The translations under genes were made by a program, and so were the position numbers. Positions 33,840 to 42,362 of a stretch of 64,000 nt of DNA are shown one piece after another; the stretch's first letter is position 1; each line of letters opens with the position of its first letter. Under the pieces are notes generated by a model. It saw only the letters and a list, made by a program, of their open reading frames with translations. It did no database searches and was not told where the DNA came from. Where the stretch lies: assembly GCA_964464925.1 (NCBI GenBank), contig CAYXLI010000019.1, positions 1 to 64,000 on the forward strand, given 5' to 3'. Source of the stretch: CAYXLI01 sp964464925 (GTDB taxonomy: Bacteria; Acidobacteriota; Terriglobia; Bryobacterales; Bryobacteraceae).

Positions 33840-34769
33840 TTGATCGTCACACTCACCATTAATCCGGCCATCGACCGGAACGTATCGGCGGACAGGTTGG
33901 TTTTTGAAGATCGCGGCTACATTCTTGCGAGTAGTGAGTCGGCCGGAGGGCGGGGCATCAACGCGTCCCGCGTAATTCACTCATTCGGTGGAAAGACGGT
34001 CGCAATCGCTACTTCGGGCGGTATTGCCGGGCGCAAGTTTGAAGAGCTGCTCGGGCAGAGCACGTTTCCTGTTGAGGTGGTCAGAATCGCGCAGGAGATG
34101 CGAACGAATCTGACGATCTCCGACAAGCATGGGCTCACCGTGAAGCTGAACGAACTCGGTCCGGCGATCAGTAAAAAAGAGTTGGATGAGATTCAAGAGA
34201 CGGTTGCCTCCAAGTTGAAATCCGCCACCTGGCTGATGCTGTGCGGCAGCCTGCCTCCGGGTGTATCCGAAGATTTCTACCGGAGGCTCATCGAAATCGC
34301 GAAAGAGCGCAAGGTGAAGACGCTGCTGGATACCGATGGCGACGCCCTGTTGCACGGCATGGAGGGGCACCCGACCACGGTGACTCCGAACCAGCAGGAG
34401 GCAGAGCGTCTTCTGAACCGGGCGCTGATCACGCGGAGCCACTTCTTTGAAGCCGCGGAGCGGCTGCACACGATGGGAGCGGAGATGGTGCTGCTGTCCC
34501 TCGGAAGCCGCGGCGCGGTCGGACGAGACAAGTCCGGCCTTTACGAAGTGATTCCACCCCGAATCGATGCCGTGTGTCCCATTGGAGCCGGCGACGCAAT
34601 GGCCGCCGCGTTCGTCTGGGCGTTAGATGCTAACAAAAGTTCGTTCCAGGATGCGGTACGCTGGGGAGTCGCTGCCGGAACGGCTTCAGCCAAGCTGCCC
34701 GGCTTGACCTTTGCCACTCTTGAGCAGACGCGCGACGTCTACAAGAACGTGGAGATCCGAACCGTTTAG
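33840..34769 (+). CDS. PfkB-family sugar kinase (1-phosphofructokinase-like)
   Basis: Ribokinase-fold kinase of about 309 residues. The N-terminus IVTLTINPAIDRN and GGRGINASRVIHSFG resemble the 1-phosphofructokinase/tagatose-6-phosphate kinase group; VKTLLDTDGDALLHGMEGHPTTVTPNQQEAERLL lies mid-protein and the catalytic motif PIGAGDAMAAAFVWA near the end carries the Asp base. I chose the TTG at 33840 because the GTG at 33807 would overlap the divergent EamA gene and lengthen the N-terminus beyond the family. No PTS genes are nearby. Confidence 0.85.
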   Translation: MIVTLTINPAIDRNVSADRLVFEDRGYILASSESAGGRGINASRVIHSFGGKTVAIATSGGIAGRKFEELLGQSTFPVEVVRIAQEMRTNLTISDKHGLTVKLNELGPAISKKELDEIQETVASKLKSATWLMLCGSLPPGVSEDFYRRLIEIAKERKVKTLLDTDGDALLHGMEGHPTTVTPNQQEAERLLNRALITRSHFFEAAERLHTMGAEMVLLSLGSRGAVGRDKSGLYEVIPPRIDAVCPIGAGDAMAAAFVWALDANKSSFQDAVRWGVAAGTASAKLPGLTFATLEQTRDVYKNVEIRTV

Positions 34770-35032
34770 GTCTTCCAGAAAGACGATTTCGCGCCTACCA
34801 GGAACACGACGAGCACTGCAGCCATTACGGATACGGTTCCGATCATGAAGTAGTCGAGCGGCCGGAACGGCGGCGGGACGACGCGCAGAAGCAGCGCAAC
34901 GCTTACGCCAAAAATACAAAGCCCCAACCCACTCAACGTGACGTAGCGCGGACCCATGCCTCTTTCAGGCTGGGCCGATTCGTCCGGCGCCCGGCGCTCT
35001 TCGGGTTCTTCGTTTAACCGCAGGAAAGACAT
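34766..35032 (-). CDS. Small two-helix membrane protein, unknown function
   Basis: ATG 35032 with GGAAG five bases upstream gives 88 residues: an acidic, polar N-terminus (MSFLRLNEEPEERRAPDE) and two TM helices (YVTLSGLGLCIFGVSVALLLRVV and DYFMIGTVSVMAAVLVVFLVGA). The frame is open to 35065. It ends in a 4-base overlap (TTAG) with the stop of the PfkB gene. No family recognised. Confidence 0.6.
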   Translation of the reverse strand: MSFLRLNEEPEERRAPDESAQPERGMGPRYVTLSGLGLCIFGVSVALLLRVVPPPFRPLDYFMIGTVSVMAAVLVVFLVGAKSSFWKT

Positions 35033-35070
35033 GGGTGCTTCCTTATTGTAAGAAACACCCGGCACCCTTG

Positions 35071-35925
35071 TTAGAAGGTCAATTTATGCAGATAGTCGTA
35101 GCTGATCTTCAAGCTTTCCAGCGGATCGCCCGGTACCTGATCCTGCTCCACAAAATAGTGCTTCACGCCGGCGGCGGAGGCGGCTCGCAGCACGGCCGGA
35201 AGATCCACCATGCCTTTGCCGGCCTCTTTGAATGCGCTCCTAGGTACTTGCTCATTGAAGCGCTGTGCCGTCCCTTTCTCAACATCCTTCACATGCATGA
35301 GGGCTACGCGGCCCTTATACTTCTGCAGAACGGAAACGGGATCGACCCCGGCAACCTGAGACCACATGATGTCCAGCTCGAGCGCGACGAGTTTCGGGTC
35401 GGTCTCCTTCATGAGAATGTCCAGTAGCGTGCCCTCACCGGACGGGGCGAACTCGAACGCATGGTTGTGGTAAGCGAGATTCATTCCGAGCTTCTTCGCT
35501 CTTTCCCCAGCTTTATTCAGCGTATCCGCCAGTTTCTTCATAACCTCCGGACCGCCGCGATCCGCCGGCGCGATATACGGGCAGACCATGTACTGGAAGC
35601 CCTTCTGCTTAGCGTCTTCAAACGTCGCCTGCAGCTTGTCCTGTTCCTTCGTGAAGTAAGCCGTGTCCACGTGCAAGCTGACGGGCTTCAGCGAAGTCTG
35701 CTTCAGCGCGGGCCAGATTTTGTCCATGTTCCCGCGAATCACTTCCACTTCCGTGTAGCCGATTTTCTGAAGCGCCTGGAGAATTTCCAGGGGTTTGTCG
35801 TTGATCACATTACGGAGCGTATATAGCTGAACGCCAATGACCTTCAGCGTTTTGGCGGACGCGAACCGGCTGCCGGCGAGCAGGGCAGCCGTCGAGGTAA
35901 GGAAGTGACGTCGGGTAGCAGTCAT
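35071..35925 (-). CDS. Exported sugar phosphate isomerase/epimerase (TIM-barrel)
   Basis: Starts MTATRRHFLTSTAALLAGSRFASA, a twin-arginine signal, followed by an AP_endonuc_2-like TIM barrel: TLRNVINDKPLEILQALQKIGYTEVEV, LHVDTAY, GMNLAYHNHAFEF (His and Glu metal ligands), ALELDIMWSQVAG, RVALMHVKDVEK and HYFVEQDQ. Periplasmic barrels of this type are plentiful in Solibacteres-like genomes and are thought to act on sugars or cyclitols. Start at 35925 is a choice; 35934 is also possible. Unrelated to the cytoplasmic barrel at 22907-23824 except by fold. Confidence 0.85.
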   Translation of the reverse strand: MTATRRHFLTSTAALLAGSRFASAKTLKVIGVQLYTLRNVINDKPLEILQALQKIGYTEVEVIRGNMDKIWPALKQTSLKPVSLHVDTAYFTKEQDKLQATFEDAKQKGFQYMVCPYIAPADRGGPEVMKKLADTLNKAGERAKKLGMNLAYHNHAFEFAPSGEGTLLDILMKETDPKLVALELDIMWSQVAGVDPVSVLQKYKGRVALMHVKDVEKGTAQRFNEQVPRSAFKEAGKGMVDLPAVLRAASAAGVKHYFVEQDQVPGDPLESLKISYDYLHKLTF

Positions 35926-35985
35926 GTCACACATATCTTATCCCCGCCGCTGTAGCTTTGTACCGGGGGGCTGCATCTGCACAGC

Positions 35986-36780
35986 ATGGATCTACATCTC
36001 AAGGGCAAAACTGCTCTGGTGACCGGATCAACCGCGGGGATCGGGTATGCGATCGCGCGGCGCCTCGCGGCCGAAGGCGCGAAGGTGTACGTCAATGGGC
36101 GCACGCAGAAGCGGGTAGACCAAGCGTTAGAACGGATCCGCGCCGATCAGGACAGCGCTGCCGTGGAAGGTCTTGCCCTGGATCTATCCAAAGCGGAGGC
36201 TTCGGAGGAGTCCTGCCGCCGGATTCCGCGTCTCGACATCCTGATCAACAATCTGGGAATTTACGAACCGAAGCCATTCGAGGAGATCACCGACAGGGAT
36301 TGGTTCGACATGATTGAAGTGAACTTCTTGAGCGGAGTGCGCCTCAGCCGGTACTGGCTACCGCGTATGAAGCAGGTGGGATGGGGCAGGATCCTCTTTA
36401 TTTCCAGTGAGTCAGCAGTAAACATCCCGTCCGAGATGATTCATTACGGGGTGACGAAGACTATGCAGGTCGCGCTGGCGAGGGGCCTTGCGGAGACGAC
36501 CGTTGGGACTGCGGTGACAGTGAACTCGATCCTGGCCGGCCCGACGAAATCGGAGGGAGTCGACCAGTTCGTCAAGAGCATGGCAGCCGCCCAGGGCGTT
36601 GTGGAGGATGTAGTGGAGCGGGAGTTTTTCGAGCGCATCCGCCCGAGCTCGTTATTACAACGGTTTGAATCTCCAGACGAGATCGCGACCATGGCGGCGT
36701 TCCTCGCGAGCCCTCTCTCATCGGGAACGAACGGAGCGGCGATCCGGGTAGAGGGAGGAGTTGTGCGGTCGGCGATCTAG
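35986..36780 (+). CDS. SDR-family oxidoreductase
   Basis: 264 residues of the classical short-chain dehydrogenase fold: TGSTAGIGYAIA (NAD(P)-binding TGxxxGIG), NNLGIY (NNAG variant), FISSE (Ser of the triad), YGVTK (YxxxK) and the C-terminal SGTNGAAIRVEGGVVRSAI. The function is likely a sugar, fatty-acid or hydroxy-keto reductase; substrate unknown. Its stop overlaps the convergent ferredoxin-reductase stop as CTAG (36777-36780). Confidence 0.87.
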   Translation: MDLHLKGKTALVTGSTAGIGYAIARRLAAEGAKVYVNGRTQKRVDQALERIRADQDSAAVEGLALDLSKAEASEESCRRIPRLDILINNLGIYEPKPFEEITDRDWFDMIEVNFLSGVRLSRYWLPRMKQVGWGRILFISSESAVNIPSEMIHYGVTKTMQVALARGLAETTVGTAVTVNSILAGPTKSEGVDQFVKSMAAAQGVVEDVVEREFFERIRPSSLLQRFESPDEIATMAAFLASPLSSGTNGAAIRVEGGVVRSAI

Positions 36781-37466
36781 TCGTACTTCTCGAAGATGAT
36801 GTGTTTACGGTCTAGGCCGGCTTCTTTCAGCATGGTTCGCATTTCGTCGACCATGGCTTTCATGCCGCAGACGTAAACGTCCATATCGCGACGCTCGCCA
36901 AGGATCTTCATGACGTGCGGTTGCACGTGACCGGTCAGGCCAGCCCATTCCGGGCCGGGACGGCTCAGGACAGGCCGGAAGTGGAAATTGGGGTGCTCGC
37001 GTTGGAGCCGCTCGAATTCCTGGCGATACATCAGGCTCGATTCATAACGCACGCCGAAGACGAGCGTGATCTCGCGTTGTGTGTCGTTTCCCAGATAACC
37101 GAGGAGCATGGCACGGAACGGTGCTACACCGGTTCCGGTCGCAACCAAGATCGAATCGTTCGGGGGGTCCTTCATGACGAAGTGGCCCAGCGGCCCGCGC
37201 ATCTCCACTTCGGCTCCGGGTTTCATGTCGAACAGATGAGGCGAGAAGAGGCCATCCTCCACACGGTTCAGGCAAAGCTCGAAACGATTGCCATGTGGAG
37301 GCGAAGCCGTCGAATATGCGCGGGTAATCTTCTTGCCGCCAAACTCGCCGGTGAACGAAACGAATTGGCCGGGGACATAGGGGAGTTGCTCCACTTCCGG
37401 CACTTCAAACAAAAAGTGCTTCGTATTGGGTGCGATTTCCCGGGACTCTACGAGCCGTGCTTTCAG
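36777..37466 (-). CDS. Ferredoxin--NADP reductase-like flavoprotein, CTG start
   Basis: FAD/NAD(P)-binding reductase of about 229 residues. RAYSTASPP is the FAD motif, EMRGPLGHF the FAD loop, GTGVAPFRAML the NAD(P) pocket, and VYVCGMKAMVDEMRTML the C-terminal NAD(P) loop. The family N-terminus (KARLVESREIAPNTKHFLFEV) is only reached if translation starts at CTG 37466, eight bases after GGAGG (37475-37479 on the minus strand). The first ATG, GTG or TTG in the frame is TTG 37412, which would cut off the first beta strand. The ribosome-binding site overlaps the end of the cbiX gene. Confidence 0.85.
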   Translation of the reverse strand: MKARLVESREIAPNTKHFLFEVPEVEQLPYVPGQFVSFTGEFGGKKITRAYSTASPPHGNRFELCLNRVEDGLFSPHLFDMKPGAEVEMRGPLGHFVMKDPPNDSILVATGTGVAPFRAMLLGYLGNDTQREITLVFGVRYESSLMYRQEFERLQREHPNFHFRPVLSRPGPEWAGLTGHVQPHVMKILGERRDMDVYVCGMKAMVDEMRTMLKEAGLDRKHIIFEKYD

Positions 37467-37470
37467 ACTA

Positions 37471-37842
37471 CTATCCTCCGTTTCCCACTTGGTTTGCGCG
37501 GTCGGCCAGAACGTCCAGCAGCGCGGGGTGTCCGTCCAGCGGACCTCGCACCTCGAAGCAAACCTCTTTGTAGATGCCTCGCAGTTCCTCCACGATTCTT
37601 GGCAGATCCCGCTTCAGGTGAATGCCGGTCGTAAGGAAGTAAGGCAAAACCACGATCGTTGTCGCTCCGCGATCTATAAGAAGCTTAACGGCACCGGGCA
37701 GATCCGGCGTTCCGCTTTCGAGGAATGACGGCTCCATGAGTTCAAATCCGCCGTGGGCAGCAAGTTCCCGAGTCATGATGCGCACAGCCTCATTGGCACT
37801 TTCGACCGGGGATCCATGCGCGAATACGGCGTAGCCCTTCAT
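37471..37842 (-). CDS. Sirohydrochlorin chelatase-like (CbiX family) protein
   Basis: Small chelatase of 123 residues that inserts cobalt or iron into sirohydrochlorin-like tetrapyrroles. Metal-binding His9 (FAHGSP) and His75 (PYFLTTGIHLKRDLP), and GPLDGHPALLDVLADR near the C-terminus match. It begins in a 4-base overlap with the upstream 206-residue gene and ends with GGAGGATAG that carries the ribosome-binding site of the next gene. The remaining cobalamin or siroheme pathway genes are not here. Confidence 0.85.
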   Translation of the reverse strand: MKGYAVFAHGSPVESANEAVRIMTRELAAHGGFELMEPSFLESGTPDLPGAVKLLIDRGATTIVVLPYFLTTGIHLKRDLPRIVEELRGIYKEVCFEVRGPLDGHPALLDVLADRANQVGNGG

Positions 37843-38459
37843 GCTTGCACCAGTGGCGGGCTCACCGGATCCTGTGGGAACTGACGCCGCAGGAGGTCGA
37901 GGAATGCCTTGCCCTTCTTCCGGCCGTTGTTTTCCTGCAGTTCAGTTCTCTGCAGAAATGTGAACACTCCAAGCACTTCCGCATCCCGAATGCTCCTGCC
38001 CACTCTCTGCGTGGCTTCCTCGCGAAAGGCCTGGAGGTTCTTCTGCACTTCCGAATAGATGTGGGCGGCAAGAGGATTGGCCGGGCGCGAATCGTAATAG
38101 AGGCCGCTCTCCAGAGTGCGATACGTGCGAATCAAAGCATCCAAGGCTTCGCGCACATCGTAATCGATGACATTGGGAACCTGAAGCGCCGCGTGAAACA
38201 GCGCTGCCGCAGCGAAGGTGAGCAACGGTTCGTTCTCCGCGAGGAACCGCTCGGTGATGCGGATGTCCTGATTGGGAAACGTGGCCGGGTCCAGGATGGG
38301 CGGCTTCTCGCGGACGCGGGCCTCCTGCAGGTACTCGCATTCGAATGGGCAATCAACCGTCACCTCGCGCTCCGTACCGCAGCAAATGGAACAGATGTCG
38401 GCCCGGACTCCCGGGCAGTACCGGCGTGGACGGCGGATTCCGCAGATGGCACAGTTCAT
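37839..38459 (-). CDS. Cysteine-rich protein of unknown function
   Basis: 206 residues. The N-terminus carries Cys3, 6, 15, 23, 26, 27, 37 and 41 (MNCAICGIRRPRRYCPG, ICSICCGTERE, CPFECEYL), suggesting two zinc sites. The remaining 150 residues are helical (ITERFLAENEPLLTFAAAALFHAALQ; IDYDVREALDALIRTYRTLESGLYY). I recall similar proteins in Acidobacteria but know no function. It precedes cbiX with a 4-base overlap. Confidence 0.75.
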   Translation of the reverse strand: MNCAICGIRRPRRYCPGVRADICSICCGTEREVTVDCPFECEYLQEARVREKPPILDPATFPNQDIRITERFLAENEPLLTFAAAALFHAALQVPNVIDYDVREALDALIRTYRTLESGLYYDSRPANPLAAHIYSEVQKNLQAFREEATQRVGRSIRDAEVLGVFTFLQRTELQENNGRKKGKAFLDLLRRQFPQDPVSPPLVQA

Positions 38460-38483
38460 GGGGGAAACTAGTATTATCTCGCG

Positions 38484-38642
38484 ATGCCCAGAACCGATCT
38501 ATTCATCAAAGTTGTCATCGATCACGACCGCAACGAGAAACCGGAAAAGCTGGCGGCGGAGGTCTGCCGGCAGGCAGAGAAAGTCTACGGCGTACGGAAG
38601 GCCGAACTTACCAATTTCATCACGCAGCCTCCCGAGGAATAG
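38484..38642 (+). CDS. Conserved-looking small protein, 52 residues
   Basis: From ATG 38484 the frame reads MPRTDLFIKVVIDHDRNE, then KPEKLAAEVCRQAEKVYGVR, KAELTNFITQPPEE and TAG at 38640-38642. The balanced charge, an amphipathic helix (about 20-35) and the high GC third positions look coding. It is divergent from the cysteine-rich gene (start 38459) and its stop lies one base before the dgt stop. No function known. Confidence 0.65.
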   Translation: MPRTDLFIKVVIDHDRNEKPEKLAAEVCRQAEKVYGVRKAELTNFITQPPEE

Positions 38643-38643
38643 C

Positions 38644-39771
38644 CTAGCCGAGCATCTCGCCGTAAATCCGGCGGAAGTAACCGTCGGTCATACCGGCAAT
38701 GTAGTCGCAGACGATCCGGTGTAGCGGTACCGGTGCATCTTCATATCCCTCAGGCAGGCGTTCGGGATGGTCGAGGAAGAACCGGAACAACTCGGCGATC
38801 ATCTCCGCGGACCGGCCGCGCTCCTCACTTAAAGGCTGAGAAAAGTACACCCGGTTGCGTAGGAACTGCTTGAGAGCGGCGCTGGTGGCTGCGGTAGCCG
38901 GCGTCATCTGCGCCAGACGCACACGGTGGCGACGGACATCGTCTACAGTGCCGACACCGGCTGAAGACGCCGCCTGGTGTGTGCCTTCTATGAGTCCCGA
39001 AACCAGCAGATTGATCAAAGCCCGCAGAGATTCCTGGAACCTGAGGCGTTCCGCCGCGCCCGCAAATTGCGTGTCCACTGTTTCGTAGATTTCGGCATAT
39101 TGAGGAACGGCGGAAGCGATATCTTCCATCGTGAAGAACCCCGCGGCGAGCCCGTCATCGAGGTCCGCGGTGTTATACGCGATCTCATCCGCTATGTCGA
39201 TCAGTTGGGCTTCGAGCGGGGGTTTCAGGCCGGGCAGATATTCATCGAGAGCGGGCACCTCGCCCGGTTCGAAATCGCGCGAATGCTTGGCGATTCCTTC
39301 GCGAACCTCAAACGTGAGGTTCAGGCCGGGAAAGCGGGCATAGCGCTGCTCGAACTGCTCCAGGATACGAAGCGAATGCTGGTTGTGCTCGAAACGGTCG
39401 CCGAATCGCCGCATTTGCCGGTCCAGTTCCTCTTCGCCTGCGTGAGCGAACGGCGGGTGGCCGATGTCATGCGCCAGCGAGAGCGCTTCCGTGAGGTCTT
39501 CGTCCAGCCCAAGGATCGTCGCGACGGTGCGAGCGATTTGAGAGACCTCAATCGTGTGCGTGAGGCGATTCCGGAAATGATCGGAAAGCGTGGCAGTGAA
39601 GACCTGGGTCTTATTCTCCAGACGCCGGAAGGCGCGCGTATGCACGACGCGATCGCGATCGCGCTGGAACTCGTTGCGATAAGGATGGGGAAGTTCGGGA
39701 TAACGCCGCCCCCGCGACTGCTCGACGGGAAAACGCAGGCCGGAGAGGAATGCCGGCGAGGGTCGGCTCAT
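38644..39771 (-). CDS. dgt: Deoxyguanosinetriphosphate triphosphohydrolase-like protein
   Basis: HD-domain dNTPase of 375 residues that cleaves dGTP to deoxyguanosine and triphosphate, limiting dNTP pools. Metal-site residues: His72 (LTHTIEVSQIA) and His101-Asp102 (LAHDIGHPPF), then the YNTADLDDG region (near 210) with the last Asp. The N-terminal RNEFQRDRDRVVHTRAFRRLENKTQVF is diagnostic of the dGTPase family. The upstream TPR gene is on the same strand, 15 bases away. Confidence 0.92.
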   Translation of the reverse strand: MSRPSPAFLSGLRFPVEQSRGRRYPELPHPYRNEFQRDRDRVVHTRAFRRLENKTQVFTATLSDHFRNRLTHTIEVSQIARTVATILGLDEDLTEALSLAHDIGHPPFAHAGEEELDRQMRRFGDRFEHNQHSLRILEQFEQRYARFPGLNLTFEVREGIAKHSRDFEPGEVPALDEYLPGLKPPLEAQLIDIADEIAYNTADLDDGLAAGFFTMEDIASAVPQYAEIYETVDTQFAGAAERLRFQESLRALINLLVSGLIEGTHQAASSAGVGTVDDVRRHRVRLAQMTPATAATSAALKQFLRNRVYFSQPLSEERGRSAEMIAELFRFFLDHPERLPEGYEDAPVPLHRIVCDYIAGMTDGYFRRIYGEMLG

Positions 39772-39786
39772 GGATGACGGTGAATT

Positions 39787-40485
39787 CTAGCGGCTAAGCT
39801 CGCCCAGCGCGTTGAGCGCCGTACGGCTAACCGCGCTCCGCTCAGTACGGAGGGGTTCGAGCAACTTGCGGGCTTCTTCCGGCTTGCTCGATGCGAGGAC
39901 GCGAGCGAGCGTGATGGTGGCCTGTTCCTTGGAAACCATGATGGTCGGATTAGCGATCAGGTCGCGCAGCAGTTTCTCCGCTTCGGCGGTGCGGCCGTCG
40001 GATGCATAGAGCTGAGCGAGCGAGAACTTCGCCTGGGAAGAGTAAGCTTTATCGCTGCTGTCGGCCACGATCTTCCATTCTTTCTCCGCCTCAGGGCTCT
40101 TGCCCTGGTCCGCATACATGGCACCGATGTAGAAGTGCGCGATCGCGGCTTCCTTCGATCCGGGATACTTGTTCGCCAGATCGCGCATCGCCTTTTCGGT
40201 TTCACGATCCTTGGTTGCCTGGTCAGGATAACTGAGGACAAATTCGCTCTCGCCCTGACCGATCTGCGCCTGCTGGACACGCATGGCCTGGCGGAGCGCC
40301 TCCTGGCGCGCCGACGCCTGGGAATCCATGTAGAAGTAGATGCCAAGCGCGACAACGAGCACCGCAACCACCGCGCCGCCGATCCTATACAGACCTTTCC
40401 TATGTTCTGCGGCAGCTTCGATGGTGTGCCCAACCTGCTCGACAAACTTGTCGTGCTTTAGTTTTTCTCGTTCTAACCTGTCCAC
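39787..40485 (-). CDS. Tetratricopeptide-repeat membrane-anchored protein (YfgM-like)
   Basis: 232 residues: an N-terminal cytoplasmic stretch (KHDKFVEQVGHTIEAAAEHRK), one TM helix (about 35-52, IGGAVVAVLVVALGIYFYMD), then TPR-like helices (EAAIAHFYIGAMYADQGKSPEAEKEWKIVADSS; FSLAQLYASDGRTAEAEKLLRDLI). The layout matches the YfgM/ancillary SecYEG translocon protein group, though many acidobacterial TPR proteins look similar. Periplasmic scaffold role is inferred from family. It lies upstream of dgt on the same strand. Confidence 0.78.
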   Translation of the reverse strand: MDRLEREKLKHDKFVEQVGHTIEAAAEHRKGLYRIGGAVVAVLVVALGIYFYMDSQASARQEALRQAMRVQQAQIGQGESEFVLSYPDQATKDRETEKAMRDLANKYPGSKEAAIAHFYIGAMYADQGKSPEAEKEWKIVADSSDKAYSSQAKFSLAQLYASDGRTAEAEKLLRDLIANPTIMVSKEQATITLARVLASSKPEEARKLLEPLRTERSAVSRTALNALGELSR

Positions 40486-40592
40486 GGGAATACCTCGGGA
40501 AACTTATATTCTACCGCAAACGGCCCGGCTACGCTCGAAACCGTTTGTTGCAGGATGGAATCCAATCGGATGGGGTTCATAGACAATGGGTT

Positions 40593-41522
40593 ATGCCGAT
40601 ACGGCCGAGTGAGGCAACGACAGAGAGTAAGGCGGCTGAGCAATGCCCGGTGGGATTGATTTTGAATCCCCGCTCGGGCGTCTCGCACCATAACCAGTCC
40701 GATGCGTTCCTGGGCATCCTGGCCGGGGCAGGTGTGAAATGCCGCAGCTTTGTAATCGGCCGGGAGCTGAGCTCCGCGCATGCGGCGAAGCTTGCCGTGG
40801 AGCATGGGGCGACCATGCTGGTGGCCGCAGGAGGAGACGGAACGGTCAGCGGCGTAGCGGCAGTTGCCGTGAGGGAGGGCATCACTCTCGGAATTCTGCC
40901 ATGCGGCAGTTTGAACCATTTCGCCAGAGATCTCCACCTGCCGATGAATCTGGGCGAGGCTGCGCGTGTAATCGCCGCGGGGCGAACGAAGCTGGTGGAC
41001 GTAGCCGAAGTGAACGGGCGAATCTTCCTCAACAACTCCAGCCTGGGACTGTATCCACGAATCGCGTTCTGGCGTGAACGGCAGCGTAAGCTGGGGAAAG
41101 GCCGTGCCATTTCTCTGATTTGGGCGACAGTGCGAGCACTGTGGAGGCTCCCGATGGTGCACATTCGGCTGCACGCAGAAGGTATAGAATTGCGCCGGAC
41201 TTCGCCGCTGGTCCTGATTGGAAACAACCGCTATGAACTGCACGGAAAGAGAGCCGGCACTCGCGAGAGTTTAAGCGAAGGCTGTCTATCCCTGTATATC
41301 GCCAGGGTAAGAACGCGCCTGGGCGTAGTGCGTCTCTGTGCTCGCACGCTGCTGGGCGGAATGCGTCAGGATCTGGATATGGAGTTCCTGTCCGTCTCAG
41401 AAGCGTGGATGGAGACCAGAAAGAAGCAATTACGCGTAGCTCTCGACGGAGAAGTATCAGTTGTGCACTCGCCGATGCATTATCAAAGCAGGCCAGCCGC
41501 GCTGCGCGTACTGGTGCCTTAG
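40593..41522 (+). CDS. Diacylglycerol kinase catalytic domain (lipid kinase) protein
   Basis: Phosphorylates a lipid alcohol (diacylglycerol- or sphingosine-type). The ATG 40593 gives a protein with GGDGTVSGVAA (80-84 for GGDGT), GILPCGSLNHFARDL (nucleotide-binding NxFA) and LNNSSLGLYPRI. The frame is open to 40545. C-terminal beta domain (EGCLSLYIARVRTRLGV) with the last DGE. The TAG at 41520-41522 is followed, in the same frame, by the metallophosphoesterase coding region with no ordinary start (see that entry). PAP2 phosphatase lies further downstream, so a lipid-phosphate unit is likely. Confidence 0.85.
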   Translation: MPIRPSEATTESKAAEQCPVGLILNPRSGVSHHNQSDAFLGILAGAGVKCRSFVIGRELSSAHAAKLAVEHGATMLVAAGGDGTVSGVAAVAVREGITLGILPCGSLNHFARDLHLPMNLGEAARVIAAGRTKLVDVAEVNGRIFLNNSSLGLYPRIAFWRERQRKLGKGRAISLIWATVRALWRLPMVHIRLHAEGIELRRTSPLVLIGNNRYELHGKRAGTRESLSEGCLSLYIARVRTRLGVVRLCARTLLGGMRQDLDMEFLSVSEAWMETRKKQLRVALDGEVSVVHSPMHYQSRPAALRVLVP

Positions 41523-41531
41523 GAGATCGCC

Positions 41532-42362
41532 GTTCGTACTGTCATTCATCTTTCGGACATTCACTTCGGAAAGACGCACGACAAGGTTGTCGGCCAGCTG
41601 GTTTCCGCAATCAGCCGCCTGGACCCGGACGTTGTTGCTATCTCCGGAGACCTCACGCAGAGGGCGCGAGAGAGAGAATTTGCCGAGGCCCGGGAACTGC
41701 TCCGCGCATTGCCGAAGCCTCAGATTGTGGTGCCGGGCAACCATGACATCCCGTCCTACAATCTTTTTGCGCGCTTCCGTAGGGCGCTCGACCTCTATCG
41801 CGAGTACATCTCGGAAGACCTGCAGCCATTCTATCGCGACCACGAGATTGCAGTTGTCGGCCTGAACACAGCGCGCAGCCTTGTGATCAAGAACGGCCGC
41901 ATCAATCACGAGCAGATCGGGATTGTAGAAGAACGGCTGTGTAGCCTGAGCGACCGTGTGGTGAAAGTTGTAGTGACGCATCACCCGTTCGATCTTCCGG
42001 ATACGTTCACGGGGCGCGCGCTGGTGGGAAGGGCAAGCAAGGCAGTTGCGCGCTTTGCGCGTTGCGGAGTCGATCTGCTGCTGGCAGGACACTGGCATCG
42101 AACATCCTGCGGGCCTACGGCGGCGCGATACGGCACGGGGCACTACTCTGCGATCTTTGTGCAGGCGGGAACAGCCTGCTCTACGCGAAAGCGCGGCGAG
42201 CCGAATTCGTTCAACGTAATCCGCGCAGATCATTCGCGCATCGAGGTGGAGAACTGGTCCAGCCATGTGGGCGACCGGTTTCATCCGCATACATCACAGC
42301 ACTTCCGGCGCAGTGCCGAAGGATGGATAGCCCTGGATGCCGCCGCCCACAGCGTTTCCTAA
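41532..42362 (+). CDS. Calcineurin-like metallophosphoesterase, non-canonical start
   Basis: All five metal-site motifs are present: SDIHFG (DxH), SGDLT (GD), PGNHD (GNHD), THHPFD (the His), and AGHWHR (GHxH). The family is cAMP phosphodiesterase- or UDP-diacylglucosamine-hydrolase-like. The first two motifs lie upstream of any ATG, GTG or TTG in the frame (first is TTG 41709). The likely start is at GTT 41532 (VRTVIHLSD), 6 bases after AGGAG that overlaps the kinase stop; ATC 41526 is another possibility. The same frame as the upstream kinase, separated only by TAG. Overlaps PAP2 by 26 bases. Confidence 0.8.
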   Translation, partial: VRTVIHLSDIHFGKTHDKVVGQLVSAISRLDPDVVAISGDLTQRAREREFAEARELLRALPKPQIVVPGNHDIPSYNLFARFRRALDLYREYISEDLQPFYRDHEIAVVGLNTARSLVIKNGRINHEQIGIVEERLCSLSDRVVKVVVTHHPFDLPDTFTGRALVGRASKAVARFARCGVDLLLAGHWHRTSCGPTAARYGTGHYSAIFVQAGTACSTRKRGEPNSFNVIRADHSRIEVENWSSHVGDRFHPHTSQHFRRSAEGWIALDAAAHSVS

